Part shown: piece by piece, positions 34,224-47,628 of the stretch
Numbering within the stretch: position 1 is the stretch's first letter
How the letters are laid out: each line of letters starts with the position of its first letter
NCBI GenBank assembly: GCA_028641055.1
Contig: CM054059.1
Span: 433,260,332-433,324,331, forward strand
Direction of reading: 5' to 3'
From: Alopecurus myosuroides
Lineage: Eukaryota > Streptophyta > Magnoliopsida > Poales > Poaceae
Length of the DNA: 64,000 nucleotides
Position numbers and translations under genes: made by a program
Notes under the pieces: model-generated
Databases searched by the model: none
Seen by the model: the letters and a program-made list of their open reading frames with translations, nothing else
What the model was told of the DNA's origin: nothing

Positions 34224-37200
34224 GGACTGCCTGTAGGAAAACCTTACTACTTGGTCGATGTTGAGTCTAGAGTTTGTGAAAACTATTTTGAAAACCACAA
34301 ATGGATTGTGAAAAACCTTCTTAGGATTTTTTTTACTCCTTACCTGGTATCGCTCTAACTCTGGGTCACCTTACCTGTTTTGATTTGAAAAGGTTTTGCT
34401 ATCTCTTCTATTCATTCAAAACCTAGGTGCCTTCTTTGGAAATGACGGTTTTTACCCAAGTTGACCTAGTATTATAGTTTCTAGAGTCGTGTGTGTTCCA
34501 TACTCCTTTATCTCTTAAGATGGGAGATTTCCTTTCCATCATAATCTCTCAGAGTTGTGTGGATTCCACATACTTCTGCTCTAAGGTCTAAAATCTTGAA
34601 CCTCGAGTTCTGTTTTCCATCCCGAATGTACCCGTTATCCGCTGCTCAGATTCTTCCGGAGCTAAGTTTTTCTTTTGAAAAATACTTCGTGATTGCTATT
34701 CATAGCGTCCTTTAAGACACTAAGAGAGTAACTACTCTTTTCTCTTGGTTTCTACCCTTGGACTTGAACCGAAGGTCCCGGAATGTGCTGAGTTGTGGTG
34801 GGTTGAATCATGTGGTTTCATAACCATGTGATGCTCATGTCATCAGTACAGGATGCTGACCTTTAACCCAAGTTCTGTTTCTTTGGATCCTGTAGAATCT
34901 TTTCCACCTCGGGATGGCTAGGTAAATTCCAACTCTCCTAGTCATAGGCTTTCTTTTGGAATAAAAAGGGATCACAAAAAAGTGTGTTATTTATGATTCT
35001 CATATCTTTGTTCTTGGTTCAACTATAACAACCTTTTGGCATGGGTTCTACACATGAGAATGACCTTGTGCATCCAACGTGATTTCAGGTTTATCCAAGA
35101 GCACGTTCCTACTCTTTAGTTGCTTTCCGAATTTCGTCCGTTGTTTGGAAACCAAGTTACATATTGCGTTGGATTCTTCCAATGCATTTGTTCTTTGTTC
35201 CCGTCAGAACGTTCCACCTTGGAATGTCAGGAGAAACAAACTCCAGTACCTCGTTCATCTCCAGGACCAGGTCAAAGTTTTGTAATCCGCGGATTGAAGA
35301 AGTTTTATCAGCTTCTGTTCTGTTCTACCTTCGAGTATCACACTCTTTTATATCACGAGACTGTGTTAAGTTTCATCGCCTTATTGATGATGTGACGCTC
35401 TTACTGTCTTCACTCCCCCTTCATCCAAGCTTGAATGCTTGAGTATGATGGGTTTATGCATTGACATGTGTATCAGGTACTCCTAGCAATTCTTATTGCT
35501 TCGAAAAGCCTAAGAAACGTCTGTATCCTTCTTAGCACTATTGGTTACCCGGTTTAACTTAAAGTGGATCGTGTTACCAAATCTGTTCATTCCGGTGCAC
35601 ATCCTCGGTCAGAGAGTTAGGTTCATGCCGAAGCTCTCAAGATCATATCGGTTTCTTTGAAAAGCAAGAATTCCTTTCGAACTTCGAGACATACCGGTAG
35701 GTTGTGATGTTCAGGTTATCTTTCTAGAAGTATCACCAGGTTTTACCTGACCGTGATGTCTAAACCAGGAGTAGTTTGAACTACTCCTTTCCCCAAGGAA
35801 CTCTGCTGGATATCCCAGACTAGTTGGTTGAGCTTAAACAACAACTTGGAGAGTTGAAAGGCAAAAGCTCCGCCTAACTTGATCCTCAGTTAAGGGATGT
35901 CTAGTTTCTTCTGTGTTGAAGCATGATAGTATCTCTTTTTCGTAAATGCTATCACTCTACCTCTTGATTTGATTCGGGCTATCATCAAATCGAGAAAAGA
36001 TCCAAGGACTGTCTTGATGGTGTTTTCACTTTTGGTGTTTTGCCCGAGTACGCCTTCATGTCCTTTATTCTAACCAATGTTTTTCCTTGTTCATATATCA
36101 TATGAATCCCTCTTCTTGGAGTGTCTTGATAAAGATGTTGTTGAGCCCATCTACGACATTCTTGTTTTCTCCAAGTTGCAAGAGGTTCATGCTGAACAAA
36201 TGGCAACAATGTTGTAAAATTTCGAGAACCATCTTTGTGTCCTCACAAAGTTGTGTTCTGGATGTTCGAAGTGACTTTCTCGGGTTCATGTGCCTTTGGT
36301 GAAAGTTGCCGCCATGGATTCGAGTAAAGTTTTCTTGTTCGTTCGGGAATAATCCCAAGTCGGTCATGTATGTGTGGTCTATTCTTGAGATGGTAGGTTG
36401 TTACCTCCACTCCTTGATTAAGTTTGCATCCACACCAAGCCACTGACTGATTGTTCGTGAAAAAGAAGAAGTCCAAGAACTTTGTTATCTTTGTGACCGT
36501 CTTCCCAACAAGGACTCCGATGTGTTTCTTCGCAAGTAATCCATGTAGGTGCAACCATCTTTCGCAAGTTGCGAATACATGAGTTCTGCGATCTCGCTCA
36601 TCTTTTTGAGTGTGACATTGTAGTCCATACCTTGAGAATCCAGTAAACGTATCTCGTTGGTAACCGGTGCAATATCTTTGCTCAAACATATCGAGTCTGA
36701 GTTATCAAACCACAAAACAGAGCTGAATCTCAAGCAGCAACGATGGTTGGTGTTTCCTAAAGAGTTTTGAATTAGGTCCATTTGGAAATCCGGCATGCAA
36801 CATGTTGTGGTTGACACAATTAGCCAGAAGGAATAATGTCATATCCCATTGAATCAGAAAGAACAACCACTCACCATGAGAATTCTAGTGTGGCTCATTC
36901 CAACCAGTTTTCCTCACCGTCCTTCCGAACCAAAGTTTCACTTTTCACTTGATGACCTACAGAAGTCTTGTCGTGAGCCTGCTGTCGGTATCTAAAACAT
37001 CAAGGAGAACTTGGAAGTTGTTCTGTTCAACGTCTCTTTGTTGATCCTCCAAAACCTTTGTTCTAGTGGAAACAAGTTCATTGTGAAAAACATCTCGTGG
37101 TGTTTTGTAACCGCCATTAGTTAGTTCCTTTTTTCAAGTTGTTTATACTTGAAGTTCTGTTCATCTCACACATTGTGTGAATTTGTCAGTCACTTCAGCC

Positions 37201-37970
37201 CTGGAGTCTTAGCCATGTGGTAGATGTATTGCTACGACCAAACCACAATGGGAAAGATATTCTCTATTTTCTTTCGGTGTTTCAGTTCTCGTTGGTTACT
37301 CATCTTTATGGTGTGACCAAGAGTTCTTCCTTCATTACGGTGTTCCAACATTCGGTGGTTACTCATTTTCTGTCATGAAGTAACATTCCTACCTTTGACA
37401 AAGTTTTCGACAAAATTTGACGGAATGAAAGTTCCTTCATCTACCGTGTCCATTCCGAAGAGTGAACATGATTCTATATCAACCATTCTCAGACACACGA
37501 ATTACCGTGTTCTCTCGTGTTTCCCCTCCTCTACGGGTATTACTTTGTGGTATCTAAGACCATCCTCTCCATCTTGGTTTTCTGTTTGAAGAAACCTCGA
37601 TGTTACAAGTTGCCCAACCTTTCTTTTCCAAAAGGATTTAAAGTCTTGTACAAAGCTCATATTCTAGATCCTTTCGAGAACCATCATCCGCAAACTTGAA
37701 ACCTTCTCCTGTTCACTCCGTTATCTTGATGTGTTTAATGCTTGTTAACTCAGAAAGTTCTTTATGAATATCCCTATCATGAGTCACCCATGAGATACTC
37801 AATCTTCGTGAAGATCAGTTCCTAAGATTTTTCCCTCTCACCTAAGTTGTAGCCGCTGGATATCTTCGCAAGTGCTACGGATCAACCTCTTCGAGAAAAT
37901 AATCGTAAGGTTCAAGAATATCGTTCAAAACCGGTGTTCCTTCTTTCTTTCTCCTTCAGGAATCTCGGGA
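34224..37970 (+). pseudogene. Decayed interior of F with RT remnants
   Basis: No long ORF. Plus-strand traces of a Gypsy RT are readable in shifting frames between about 35830 and 36260: an LKQQLGELKGK-like start, DSGYHQIEKR, EYAFMSFILTN and YDILVFSKLQEVHAEQ, matching the family's SGYHQI, MSFGLTNAP and DDILVFS blocks. The second Asp of the RT active site is not visible. Gag and integrase could not be assigned by eye. Non-functional. Confidence 0.65.
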
Positions 37971-37980
37971 CGAGATTCTT

Positions 37981-37995
37981 GTAAGGGAGTAGATT
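37981..37995 (+). other. Polypurine tract of F
   Basis: GTAAGGGAGTAGATT before the 3' LTR, preceded by CGGGACGAGATTCTT, the sequence usual at the end of Tekay/Del-type pol. Confidence 0.7.
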
Positions 37996-40900
37996 TGTAA
38001 CATCCCAAATTTTTCTACATTAGGGTGTGTGGTGTGTGTTCATCTCATACATGCATGGAAACAAAAATTTAATCATGTTTTAACCAATTTAAATTGTGTT
38101 TTTATATGGTTTGAGAAAAAGCCTATAAATAGTACTTATTTTGGTTCCCAAAATTTTGTGTTGAAAAATATTTCAAATACACCAAAGAAACACATGTTTT
38201 TGTTGGAAATTTCATAAGCTTTCCAAAAGTTATTTTTGCCAAATTTTTACTTTGCAAAAACGCCCTCAAACATTCAAGTTTTGCTGCAGTTTTGGGGTAG
38301 ACAAGGACCTCTTTACAAATTTCAGAAGTTGCAGGGGGTTATTGGAAAGGTGACTTTGTCTTCTTCGTTGGGACCGAAGAAGGAGCTGCGTGGCAGCTCG
38401 ACCGCGACGACGCCACCTCCTCCCTATCTCTGTGCCTGCCTCCTTGCAGGGGATAAGGGCGAAAGAAAACCTGCTGCCTCTCCTTCCTCCTGCTTGCTAC
38501 CCTCTCCCTCCTCGTTCTCTGTATCCCTAACCCGGCACAAACCCTAGCTACTGTACCGACGGACGCCGACGAATCGCCGTCGATTTGAGCCTCCCCGCGC
38601 CAAACGGAGGTCCCCACGAGGTTCACTGGTCTACCCTGCACCTCCCCGTCGAGTATCGTTTCCCGGGATGGCCTCAATCAGGAGAATTGCACCCTTCTTC
38701 TCCAAGTCCGGCCGCCCCTCCGCTGAGCTCGATGACGCCGTCTCCGGCCCTCCCTCATCCCGCCGTCCACTTCAGAGCACTCACGGTGAGGCCCTCGTCC
38801 TTCCCATGCCCTCACCTAGGCCCCTCCCCCTCTGTAGCTCCCTGTAACCATACCTTGCGGGCCGCCGCCGTGTCCATGGTCGCCGGCAATGCTCCGGTGA
38901 CCATATGGTCCTTCCGCCGCCACTACAACGTTCACCGGAGCCCCTTCTAGCTAGGCCCGCAATCAATTTCACGAACGACTCGACGAATCTTTCGAATTTG
39001 AGAGCAACAGAGAGGTTCTTCTCAGGATGATGCAAGGATGACGTCATTGTGACGTCATATTCCTGTTTCTTTTATTTTCCAGAAAAATGGTTTATTTTGT
39101 AAAATCAATAACTAATAAAATAATTACCAGAAAAACAAAATGAAAGTATGGAAATGTTCATAAAAATGCAATCTATCTGAATATGTCATTTTCACACATG
39201 TTTGAGAAAGTCCAAAAAAGAGCATTTATTTAATATTGTTTAATCATTTAAAATGGAGAAAATAAGTTTTTATTCAATAAAATTAGAAAACTAAAAGTTA
39301 TATACCAAATTGCTCAAAATGACAAATGCAACATGTTTATGATGTTCTCAAGCCCATTTGAGCTTTTAAAATGGTACTCACTTTCATAACCGTCCGAAAA
39401 CCCCCTCCGGGGTCTATTTCGGGATAATTTCAGGAAAAATGCATAACTGACATATGAACCCTAGCAACCCAACGATCATGTTTAGGGCTTTAATTTAGTG
39501 CATTAATCTGCTCATTCATAGATATTGCGCATTGCATCGATGCCATGTGTTGATTGTTATTCTTCTTTTCGGTGTTTGTTCCCCTCGGTAGAATCCGACT
39601 CCGAAGTGAAGGCCAGCAACTCCATGACGAATACTTGATCTTAACCGACAAGTCAAGCACTTATTTCAGAAGACTTTATCTGGTTTTCTTGTAACCAAGG
39701 CAAGCATAACCTCTTATCTGCTCATATACGTTTTCCAACAACATTTGATCTTGTACTTTGCATTTCGATTCCAAAGTATTTGATGCTAGTAGACATAGTT
39801 CACCTATATGCTGCATTGCCTCAATATCCTGATCCACTGCTCCTAGCCGACATAGATTTGCTTGTGCAAATCGCTAGAGCCTCATATTTGCTTCGCTTAG
39901 CTTTACATGTTTGTTACCTCTTCTCCATCCGGTTGATGAATCAGAGTTGCGATAACCTAGTATGATATGATGACGTGGTGAGATGAGCATTGTGTGGATA
40001 ACTTGACTAATGCTGGTATGGGAGGCCACTTGGGAAGTGGTTGTTCGTCCTATAATCGCCAACCCTAGGATTACGGTCTCGAGCGGAAGGCAAGACTGAG
40101 CGTGCAACCACACGCGGGGTATAAGTAACCGCGCTCGACCAACTAACTTGTTTGGCCAGATCCATGAGTCACATAGTTGGAGATTTCCATTCGGCACCGC
40201 AAATAAAACCATTTAAACAGTTTTGAAAACAAAATGCTCCGCTAGGGCGTGACCGGGGCCAATTGATGGACGTACACGGATCTTAACCCCGCCTCACAGA
40301 GACAGGTGCCGTCAAAAGGATGGCCAACTCCCTGTTGACGGGGTGGCCCTGTCTTGGGTTGACTCATGGATAGGGTCGGGTAAGGTAAAGGTCGTGGCCA
40401 GCCACCTTCTGCGGCGTTCCATGGAAGAACGTACATGTGGCGCTAAGTGTCGGATGGTACGTGTCGGTAAAGTGTACCCCCTGCATGGATAAATCTTTTC
40501 CAAAAGCTGTGTCCACGGTTAAGGACGACTTGGTGAATGTAAAGACCATAGACAACCTGAACGTGGCGTAAAAAAATGTTGACAAAGCATGGAGGTATTG
40601 TTTGAAGGATGCCTCCTCGGAGATGCCGAGAGGGGTGATCCTCGTAGCATGTGAGATGCTGGGAATTGATGTTGGTGGTTTTAAAAGATGATGATTACAG
40701 TAGTGAGCTTCTTATCTGTTTTGAAAACATTCTTTGAGACGTGCTACTCTTCCTCGACTTGGAAAACAAAGATTGCTTTACGCAAAACAGCCTTCATAAA
40801 ACCCTTTCTGAAACCAGCAGATATATAATAGGTTAACTAAGTCTCGTTGAGTACCTCCCGTACTCAGGTTTGCTTAATTTTGGTTCAGGTGGAGTTCATC

Positions 40901-41154
40901 ACTTCAGTGGTGGTTCAACGTGGAAATCGACGAGTAGTTTGGGGTTCCCAGGTAGCAGCCTGGAATCTATGGGCTGGGACGTCGCCTTATGTTGCGGCCT
41001 CTTAGGCCTTTTTGGTTCTTGTTGATTAGCAACATAATTTGCCTTCCGTTGTCTGATGTAATGTTGGGTCGTGTGACCTCTGCTTGTAAGCTATACTCTA
41101 GTAGCACCTGTTTAATACAGCTTTCATGTCTAGAGTGCTGCTTTGATCGGTTGT
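37996..41154 (+). repeat. 3' LTR of F, left segment
   Basis: Direct repeat of 30633-33790, interrupted at GTTGT (41150-41154) by array G. It carries the 59-codon ORF copy (38668-38847) and a mutated palindromic core (TTTTCCAAAA near 40497). Confidence 0.88.
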
Positions 41155-41624
41155 TGTCGCACCCGGACTTCTAGGGGATACTCGCAGTTCCGTTGAACAG
41201 TAGTTGGTTGGATTACGGGGCTTACCGGCACCCGCATCTCTTACGAGTAGGCCAACACACGTATGTGTGACAACCAACCCCTATCTGTTCACCGTCTACG
41301 TAAACCATCCCATAGAAATCAGGATACTTCCATTGACGTACTTCAAAACATACACACATGGTACGTCAACGGCATTGGAACAAGTGATATCACAACAGAT
41401 CTCTTCGACACAAAAGATGGAAATAAGTTGCAAATAGCTCTCATTAGAGCAGAGATAGCAAATACAATCATCCAGAGGACACATGTCCCAACATTTCATC
41501 ATTACATCACATCGGAAGCATTCAACATGTCTGAGTACAGACAAGAACCAAATAGGCCTAAGAGGCCGGAAACGAAAAGACGGAGCCCATCCACGAAGTC
41601 TCGGATCCTGCCCGGGTCCGCTAT

Positions 41625-41849
41625 CTACTCGTCAGCAGTCTCGTCATACTCCACGTAATAGCCACCATGGGGATCTTCGGAAACGTATTCTGCGGAAACC
41701 ACAACCCCAAAGGGGTCAGTACATAAACGTACTGGCAAGCAAGACTCACAGTTCACCAAAGTGTAACCCTTCAACACCAAGCACAGATGATTTGGGTTCA
41801 ACGGAAGAAAGGGGATATAAAAGATGCTGCAACTGGCTGCTCTAACCAA
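41625..41849 (-). CDS. Short acidic reading frame, copy in left LTR of G
   Basis: 74 codons from TTG, ending GGYYVEYDETADE. It is open, with several amino-acid differences from the middle and right copies (e.g. GVVVSAEY versus GAVVSVDY). Confidence 0.35.
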   Translation of the reverse strand: MVRAASCSIFYIPFLPLNPNHLCLVLKGYTLVNCESCLPVRLCTDPFGVVVSAEYVSEDPHGGYYVEYDETADE

Positions 41850-44359
41850 CTACAGAGGTACTACCACTTCCGGCTAAACAGAAAGGAGATAAGATAGAGT
41901 TTCGTAACCAACCTACCAACTAACCTCAAACAAACCCATCCTGGACCTCGCCCCTTATCCAACGAAGCAATCCGAGGATAACTCAGACAGTTGGATTAAT
42001 GATGGGTCAAGTTATCGTGTCAATAAGACTATTACTAGTCAAGTTATCATTAGTTAGGTGTAAGTTGTTCTGAGTACTTGTTAGCCAGTACTTTCACCAA
42101 GTAATCCATAACCGTGGAAAACATGGCTTCTCGAGAAGATTTAACCCTGCAGGGATGCACCAATTTGGCCGTACACGTAAGAATGACCCGCCAGGCGGGG
42201 AGCTAACCCACCAAGCGAGGCACTCAACACAACTCAACTCTTCTTCGCATCAAGCCCAAAGAACCCCGTGCAGTGAGCGCACGGCTAATCAAGCCCCACG
42301 AAGAAAAGGGGACCCTCATAGCACTCTAAGAACGTGTCTCCCTAAAGGCCGACTACAAAAGTTCAACCCTGGCGCCAAGGGTTCGCACCTGCAATATGCA
42401 TGCGGCAAATGGAAAACCCGAACTAAATGAGGCGATTTGGACGAGATGCGAATCGAATCAAATTGAGGGGGGCGCCCATACTCGCTTCCCACAAGTGGGT
42501 AGTGCGCTCATCATGGATCAGTAGACAAGACCCTTTTCCTAATTAGGGTCGACACTAGCAGGCCTCAAAACCACGCCGGGCCTCCTGCCGGTGCCTTATC
42601 AGCAAATTATTATTACCTCAAAATTAACAGGTTGTTGTTTAACATCGAGCCCCAGAACATGATAGAAATATAGTAATAGAAAGTAACGGGTAACAGACTC
42701 GAGCAAAACAACCCTAAGCATACTAGTAAGACACGGGCTCAAACAACGGGGTTATGGGAGTGGAGGTGAAGCAATATCAGGGTTAAAGGATACATGTGAT
42801 AGGTTCGTAACAGAAGCAACGATTCATAGGGCTAGCAGATATAGACAACAGAAAGTATCGGTATCCAATGTTGAAAGGAACACAATGGTTCATGTGAGTG
42901 AATACTTGCCTGCAAACTCAGCAGCCTGGTACTGAGCTAGATCCTTAGAAGGGGTGTCGTAAGTATCGTCGGTCTCAACGTCGTCGTATATCCGAGAAGA
43001 AGCAAACAAACAACGCAGAAAGACAAACAATCAGTAACATGGCATAGTGCACAAACATGGGATGATGCATGACCATTTAGTTGATGCATAGAAATAAACT
43101 AGTTGACAAGATAGCAACATGATTAAATGGACCCACATGCAATTGGGATTGCATATGGAAAGCCCATGAATTATGGTTGAAACAATTGTTTTACAACTAA
43201 TAATCATGTGAAAGTTGATTAGCATGATGCATGGATGAGGAAAACAGAAAAATAACAACAGTAGAACCAATTTAAAAATAGGGTTTACCAAGTTTAGAAA
43301 TTTATTGATTAAGTTAAGAAATTTTGGTTCCTTAAGGGTGTCACACAAGCACTTGTTGTTTTCATCAAGTTAAATTGTTAAAAACAGATAACAAAGTTCA
43401 TATTTGAATAGAACACACAATTTTGGGTGGATTACATGTTTCACTTGTTGAAAATGGATTTCAAATAAATTATTTATGAATTTAACAATTTTAAATGATT
43501 TAAACAAGGTTTAAATTATTTAACCAATTTTAATTATTCAAAACATGAAACAAAATTTATATTTGGAAAGGTGGTTTAATTTTGCATGGAAAACATATTT
43601 CATTTGTTGAAAATGGATTTAAAATGAGCAAGTTATTAATTTGGCAATTTTAAATGCAATAAACAAGAAACAATTGTTTTCAGCAATTTAAATTATTCAA
43701 AACAGCAAACAAAATTATTATTTGGAAAGCACATGAAAAGTTGATTGGAAAACATGTTTAGTTTGTTGAAATTGGAATTTTTATGCCCAAGTTATGATTT
43801 TTGCAAAATTAAATGAATTAAACAAGTTTTCAAATATTGCACCATTTTAAAATATTCAAAACAGTAAACAATTTTTATTGAAAAGGTTGAAAACATGTAG
43901 CAAATGTTTCACTGAACATTTTGAGTTATTAAACATAATTTTTGGGTGATTATTGAATTTATTATGCAATTTTCCATAATCATTCTTATTCTGTCATTTT
44001 TAGTAAACAGAGGGAAACATGCTCAAACTTAATTCAATTGTGACCAAATAAAATACCAATGTGTAGAGTTTGTTAAGACAAATTTTTAGAGCCCAAGTTT
44101 GCTTAAATTGGATGAGCAGAACTAAAGTTATGAAATTCCAAAGTTTCCAAATTTTATTGCATTTTCAGTAATTAATTATTTAGTGCAAAACTTGTTACAG
44201 AAACATGTTGCAAACTTGACATTAATAGAAGGAGCACAAAATTATGAATCCACAGGATTTTGAATCATTCAAATTGGAGTGATATTCAATTTTATATGGA
44301 TTTTTGAAGTAATTGCTCAGATCTGACTTTCTGAACTTCGGGCAGAAAAAGAAAAACAG

Positions 44360-44440
44360 AAAAAAGGTGTGGCTTTGGGGGTTCGAACCCTGGACCTGAG
44401 GCTTGCTCACAAGGGGGTTAACCAGTGCGGTCTGCTGTGC
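44360..44440 (-). ncRNA. tRNA-like Pol III unit in left LTR of G
   Basis: On the minus strand: A-box-like CCGCACTGGTTAACC, B-box-like GGGTTCGAACCC about 30 nt later, then a TTTTTT run. It lies about 1.7 kb into the LTR, matching the position in E (about 1.5 kb). T-stem pairing is partial. Confidence 0.45.
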
Positions 44441-46107
44441 GTTTGTGACAGAGAAGGGGGACTCGGGGGTATAAGGTGCAGATCCGCGCGGGATTTTAAC
44501 TGAACCGCATATGTTCAGCTCATCTGAACGTACAGAGCAGGGGGGTCGCCGGCGGGCTGCTGCTCGCCGGAGGGCGCCGTGGGGACGTGCTGTGGGTGTG
44601 TGTGGTGGCCGAGGGAGAGAGGAGAGGCAGGGAGGGGACCGAGGAGAGGTCGCTCACCTCGAGGGAGAAGCAGAGGCAGAGCAGGTCGGGGCAGAAGGTT
44701 GGCCGCGACGGCGACTTGATGCGGATGGCGGCGGCGCTCCGGGCAGTCCCGGCCCAAGCCGAGGGGTGGAGTAGGGAGCTGGAGGCCGGGGGGTTCCATT
44801 CCCGCCCTTTGCCCGGGCGGAGGAGCCTCGGAAGGGCGGCGATCGCCGGAGGGGAGGAGGAGAAATTTCGGTGGTGGTACAGGTACAGAGAAAAATTAGC
44901 AGAGAGAAGAGAGATGGAGGAAGAGGGAAGAGTGGAGGCGGGGGAGAAGATATGGAGGGAGAGAAATTAGGGCAGAGGGGGCTAGGGCATCGACCTGGTT
45001 TTAAGGAGGGGGAAGAGATGGTCGCAGCCGTTGCTCTCCTTCTCTGCTACGTGTACAGGCTCGATGGAGTCCGTACAGAGGTTGAAGAAGGGTGGGATGG
45101 GTCGAAGGGGTAAGTTGGGCTGGGCCTCTCTCTCTCTCTCTGGTTGCTTCCTTTTATTATTTTTTTTTTGCTCCATTGTTTTTTTTTTGCTGATTGGAAA
45201 AGGGAGAAAAAGGAGATAGTTTTGGGGTAGAATATTTTAGGGAAAATTTGTAAAATCTCTTTATTGTAATAGCAACACTTGCCAAGTTTTTGTTTTTCCA
45301 AAAATTCAAAATTTAAGTGCTGTTTGTAAATGGGTTCTAATTTGAATGATTTTTGGATTAAGTGACATTATTGAAACAAGAATTTAAATAGGGTGAACAT
45401 TATTGTTTAATTAGAAACAAATGATTATAATTGTTGTGTAATTGTCATTAATTCCAAAAAGGTTGCTGTTTGTAAAATGTATTTGAATTTGAATAACAAA
45501 TTGAGTTAAGTGAGTTATTAAAAACAATCATTACAAATAGATTGAACCCTCAATTTTATTTGCAACAATTGCTTAGAGTTGTTGTGTGAATTTCATTAAT
45601 TCCAAAGGGATTGCTGTTTGGAGTTTTGTTTGAATTTGAACCACATTTGGATTAAGTGAACTATTAAAAACCACAATTTTAAATAGTTGAACCTTAGGGA
45701 TTTAATGGAAACAATTGATTGAATGGTTTTGTCATTTTCATAATTTTCAAAAGGGTTGCTGTTTTGGAAATTAATTGAATTTGAAAAGGGGTTTGGTATT
45801 AACAGAATTTTGATAGAAACAAAACAATAGTTTTGGAATCACAACTTTAATGGAAACAATTGATTGTTTTGATTTGAAATATTCATTTGGAAATTGTAAC
45901 ATCACAAGGATGAAACAAAAGGTTTAAAATTTGGTTTGAAATTCAAATAGAAAACAAAGGAAAACAGTTGGAAAACAAAGCAAAACAGAGGAAAACAAAT
46001 GGAAAACAAGCAAAACAAATGCAATGAATATGATGCCATGATGCAAAACATAAAATAACAGAGAGAAAAACATTCTAATGGCTATTTTTCATACTTGGGA
46101 TGTTACA

Positions 46108-46934
46108 AAACGCCCCCCCTTGAAGGAATCGCGCCCCGAGATTCCCACTGCGAAAAGAAAAGGTCCGAATACTTCTTGCGAAGATCCTCTTGAACTGTGA
46201 CACGTGAAACACATCGTGCACCTTGGATAGTTTTTCTGGAAGTTCAAGATGATAGGCATTCCTGGCAACTCTTCTGGAAAGACGTCAGGGAATTTGCAAA
46301 CCACCGGAACATTTTCCAGTAGAGGTAGAGGTTTTGTATCGAGGGTGTATAGCTGAATAGAATTTGATTCATTTGGAGAATAGACTATCTGGCCAGAAGG
46401 GTGGAACAGCGTTATTGATTAGACGCCGGTAGAATAACTGAAGTGGGAAGCAACAACAAGATTTCAACGGACGAAAAGGATGTTGAGAAGAACAGGATTT
46501 CAAAGCAACACCGGGAAAACGAGACCAAAACACTCCTGAGGTACTACGGAAAACCCATCCGGGCTTCTAAAGGATCAATATCTACTGCTTAAGGAATAGA
46601 GGATTTGCTTCCGGGGCTTACACGCCTCCGTTCTCAATCATGAGTAGGCAACATGATAAATCATGTCACAACCACCTCCATTCCTATGGACTAGTAGATA
46701 TAACTATCCTAGAGAAACCAGGATACGTGAAATCCTAACTTGAAAGTTTAGATGAGAAGGGAAAACAACGTAGCACTTCCTTACCAGAAAAGGGAGGGTG
46801 GGTGGGGAAAGAAGAAACATAACAGAATTCCTACTCTCACGTTTCATTTTTCCTATATAGCTACAAAATAGTTTCTAGACTCAACTGCGACCAGTAAAAA
46901 GGGATCCTACAGGCAGACTGGCTCTGATACCATT
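46108..46934 (-). other. Interior 1 of G
   Basis: 827 bp. Primer-binding site TGGTATCAGAGCC (46932-46920), two bases inside the LTR; polypurine tract CCTTCAAGGGGGGGCG (46126-46111). Apart from the pol relic at 46140-46304 I see no coding sequence. It is identical by eye to 51888-52714. Confidence 0.88.
46140..46304 (-). pseudogene. Fused pol relic in interior 1 of G
   Basis: The minus strand reads CKFPDVFPEELPGMP, the segment just before RT in Tekay/Del-type Gypsy pol. After a junction near 46255 and a frame change it reads AYHLELPEKLSKVHDVFHVSQF, the C-terminal end of integrase in the same group. Everything between (RT, RNase H, integrase core) is missing, so the element is an internal-deletion derivative of a chromovirus-type Gypsy. 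Confidence 0.75.
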
Positions 46935-47403
46935 TGTCGCACCCGGACTTCTAGGGGATACTCGCAGTTCCGTTGAACAGTAGTTGGTTGGATTACGGGG
47001 CTTACCGGCACCCGCATCTCTTACGAGTAGGCCAACACACGTATGTGTGACAACCAACCCCTATCTGTTCACCGTCTACGTAAACCATCCCATAGAAATC
47101 AGGATACTTCCATTGACGTACTTCAAAACATACACACATGGTACGTCAACGGCATTGGAACAAGTGATATCACAACAGATCTCTTCGACACAAAAGATGG
47201 AAATAAGTTGCAAATAGCTCTCATTAGAGCAGAGATAGCAAATACAATCATCCGAGGACACATGTCCCAACATTTCATCATTACATCACAGCGGAAGCAT
47301 TCAACATGTCTGAGTACAGACAAGAACCAAATAGGCCTAAGAGGCCGGAAACGAAAAGACGGAGCCCATCCACGAAGTCTCGGATCCTGCCCGGGTCCGC
47401 TAT

Positions 47404-47628
47404 CTACTCGTCAGCAGTCTCGTCATACTCCACGTAGTAGCCACCATGGGGATCTTCGGAAACGTAGTCTACGGAAACCACAGCCCCAAAGGGGTCAGTA
47501 CATAAACGTACTGGCAAGCAAGACTCACAGTTCACCAAAGTGTAACCCGTCAACACCAAGCACAGATGCTTTGGGTTCAACAGAAGAAAGGGGATATAAA
47601 AGATGCTGCAACTGGCTGCTCTAACCAA
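47404..47628 (-). CDS. Short acidic reading frame, copy in middle LTR of G
   Basis: 74 codons from TTG, open, identical in sequence to the copy in the right LTR (53184-53408). It ends GGYYVEYDETADE. Confidence 0.35.
   Translation of the reverse strand: MVRAASCSIFYIPFLLLNPKHLCLVLTGYTLVNCESCLPVRLCTDPFGAVVSVDYVSEDPHGGYYVEYDETADE

Larger units (their letters stand above)
41155..46107 (-). repeat. Left LTR of G (3' LTR in element orientation)
   Basis: 4953 bp; minus-strand ends TGTAACATCCC and GGGTGCGACA. It differs from the right LTR at roughly 45 positions. It contains hairpin arms 41330-41341 and 41361-41372, the short frame 41625-41849, the palindromic core near 42128-42154, the acidic segment near 42911-42987 and the tRNA-like unit near 44360-44440. 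Confidence 0.92.

Noticed and set aside
42155..42430. 91-codon plus-strand ORF starting MHQFGRT, repeated in each G LTR and partly in E (26561-26800)
   Set aside because: It lies antisense over the palindromic core and neighbouring conserved LTR DNA. Similarity in E is patchy, so it is explained by DNA-level conservation.
43031..43348. 105-codon minus-strand ORF in AT-rich part of G LTRs
   Set aside because: Low-complexity composition, no start context, no equivalent in E.
44511..45113. Arg/Gly-rich ORFs in the G LTRs
   Set aside because: Same reason: purine- and GC-rich promoter-like DNA, open on both strands.
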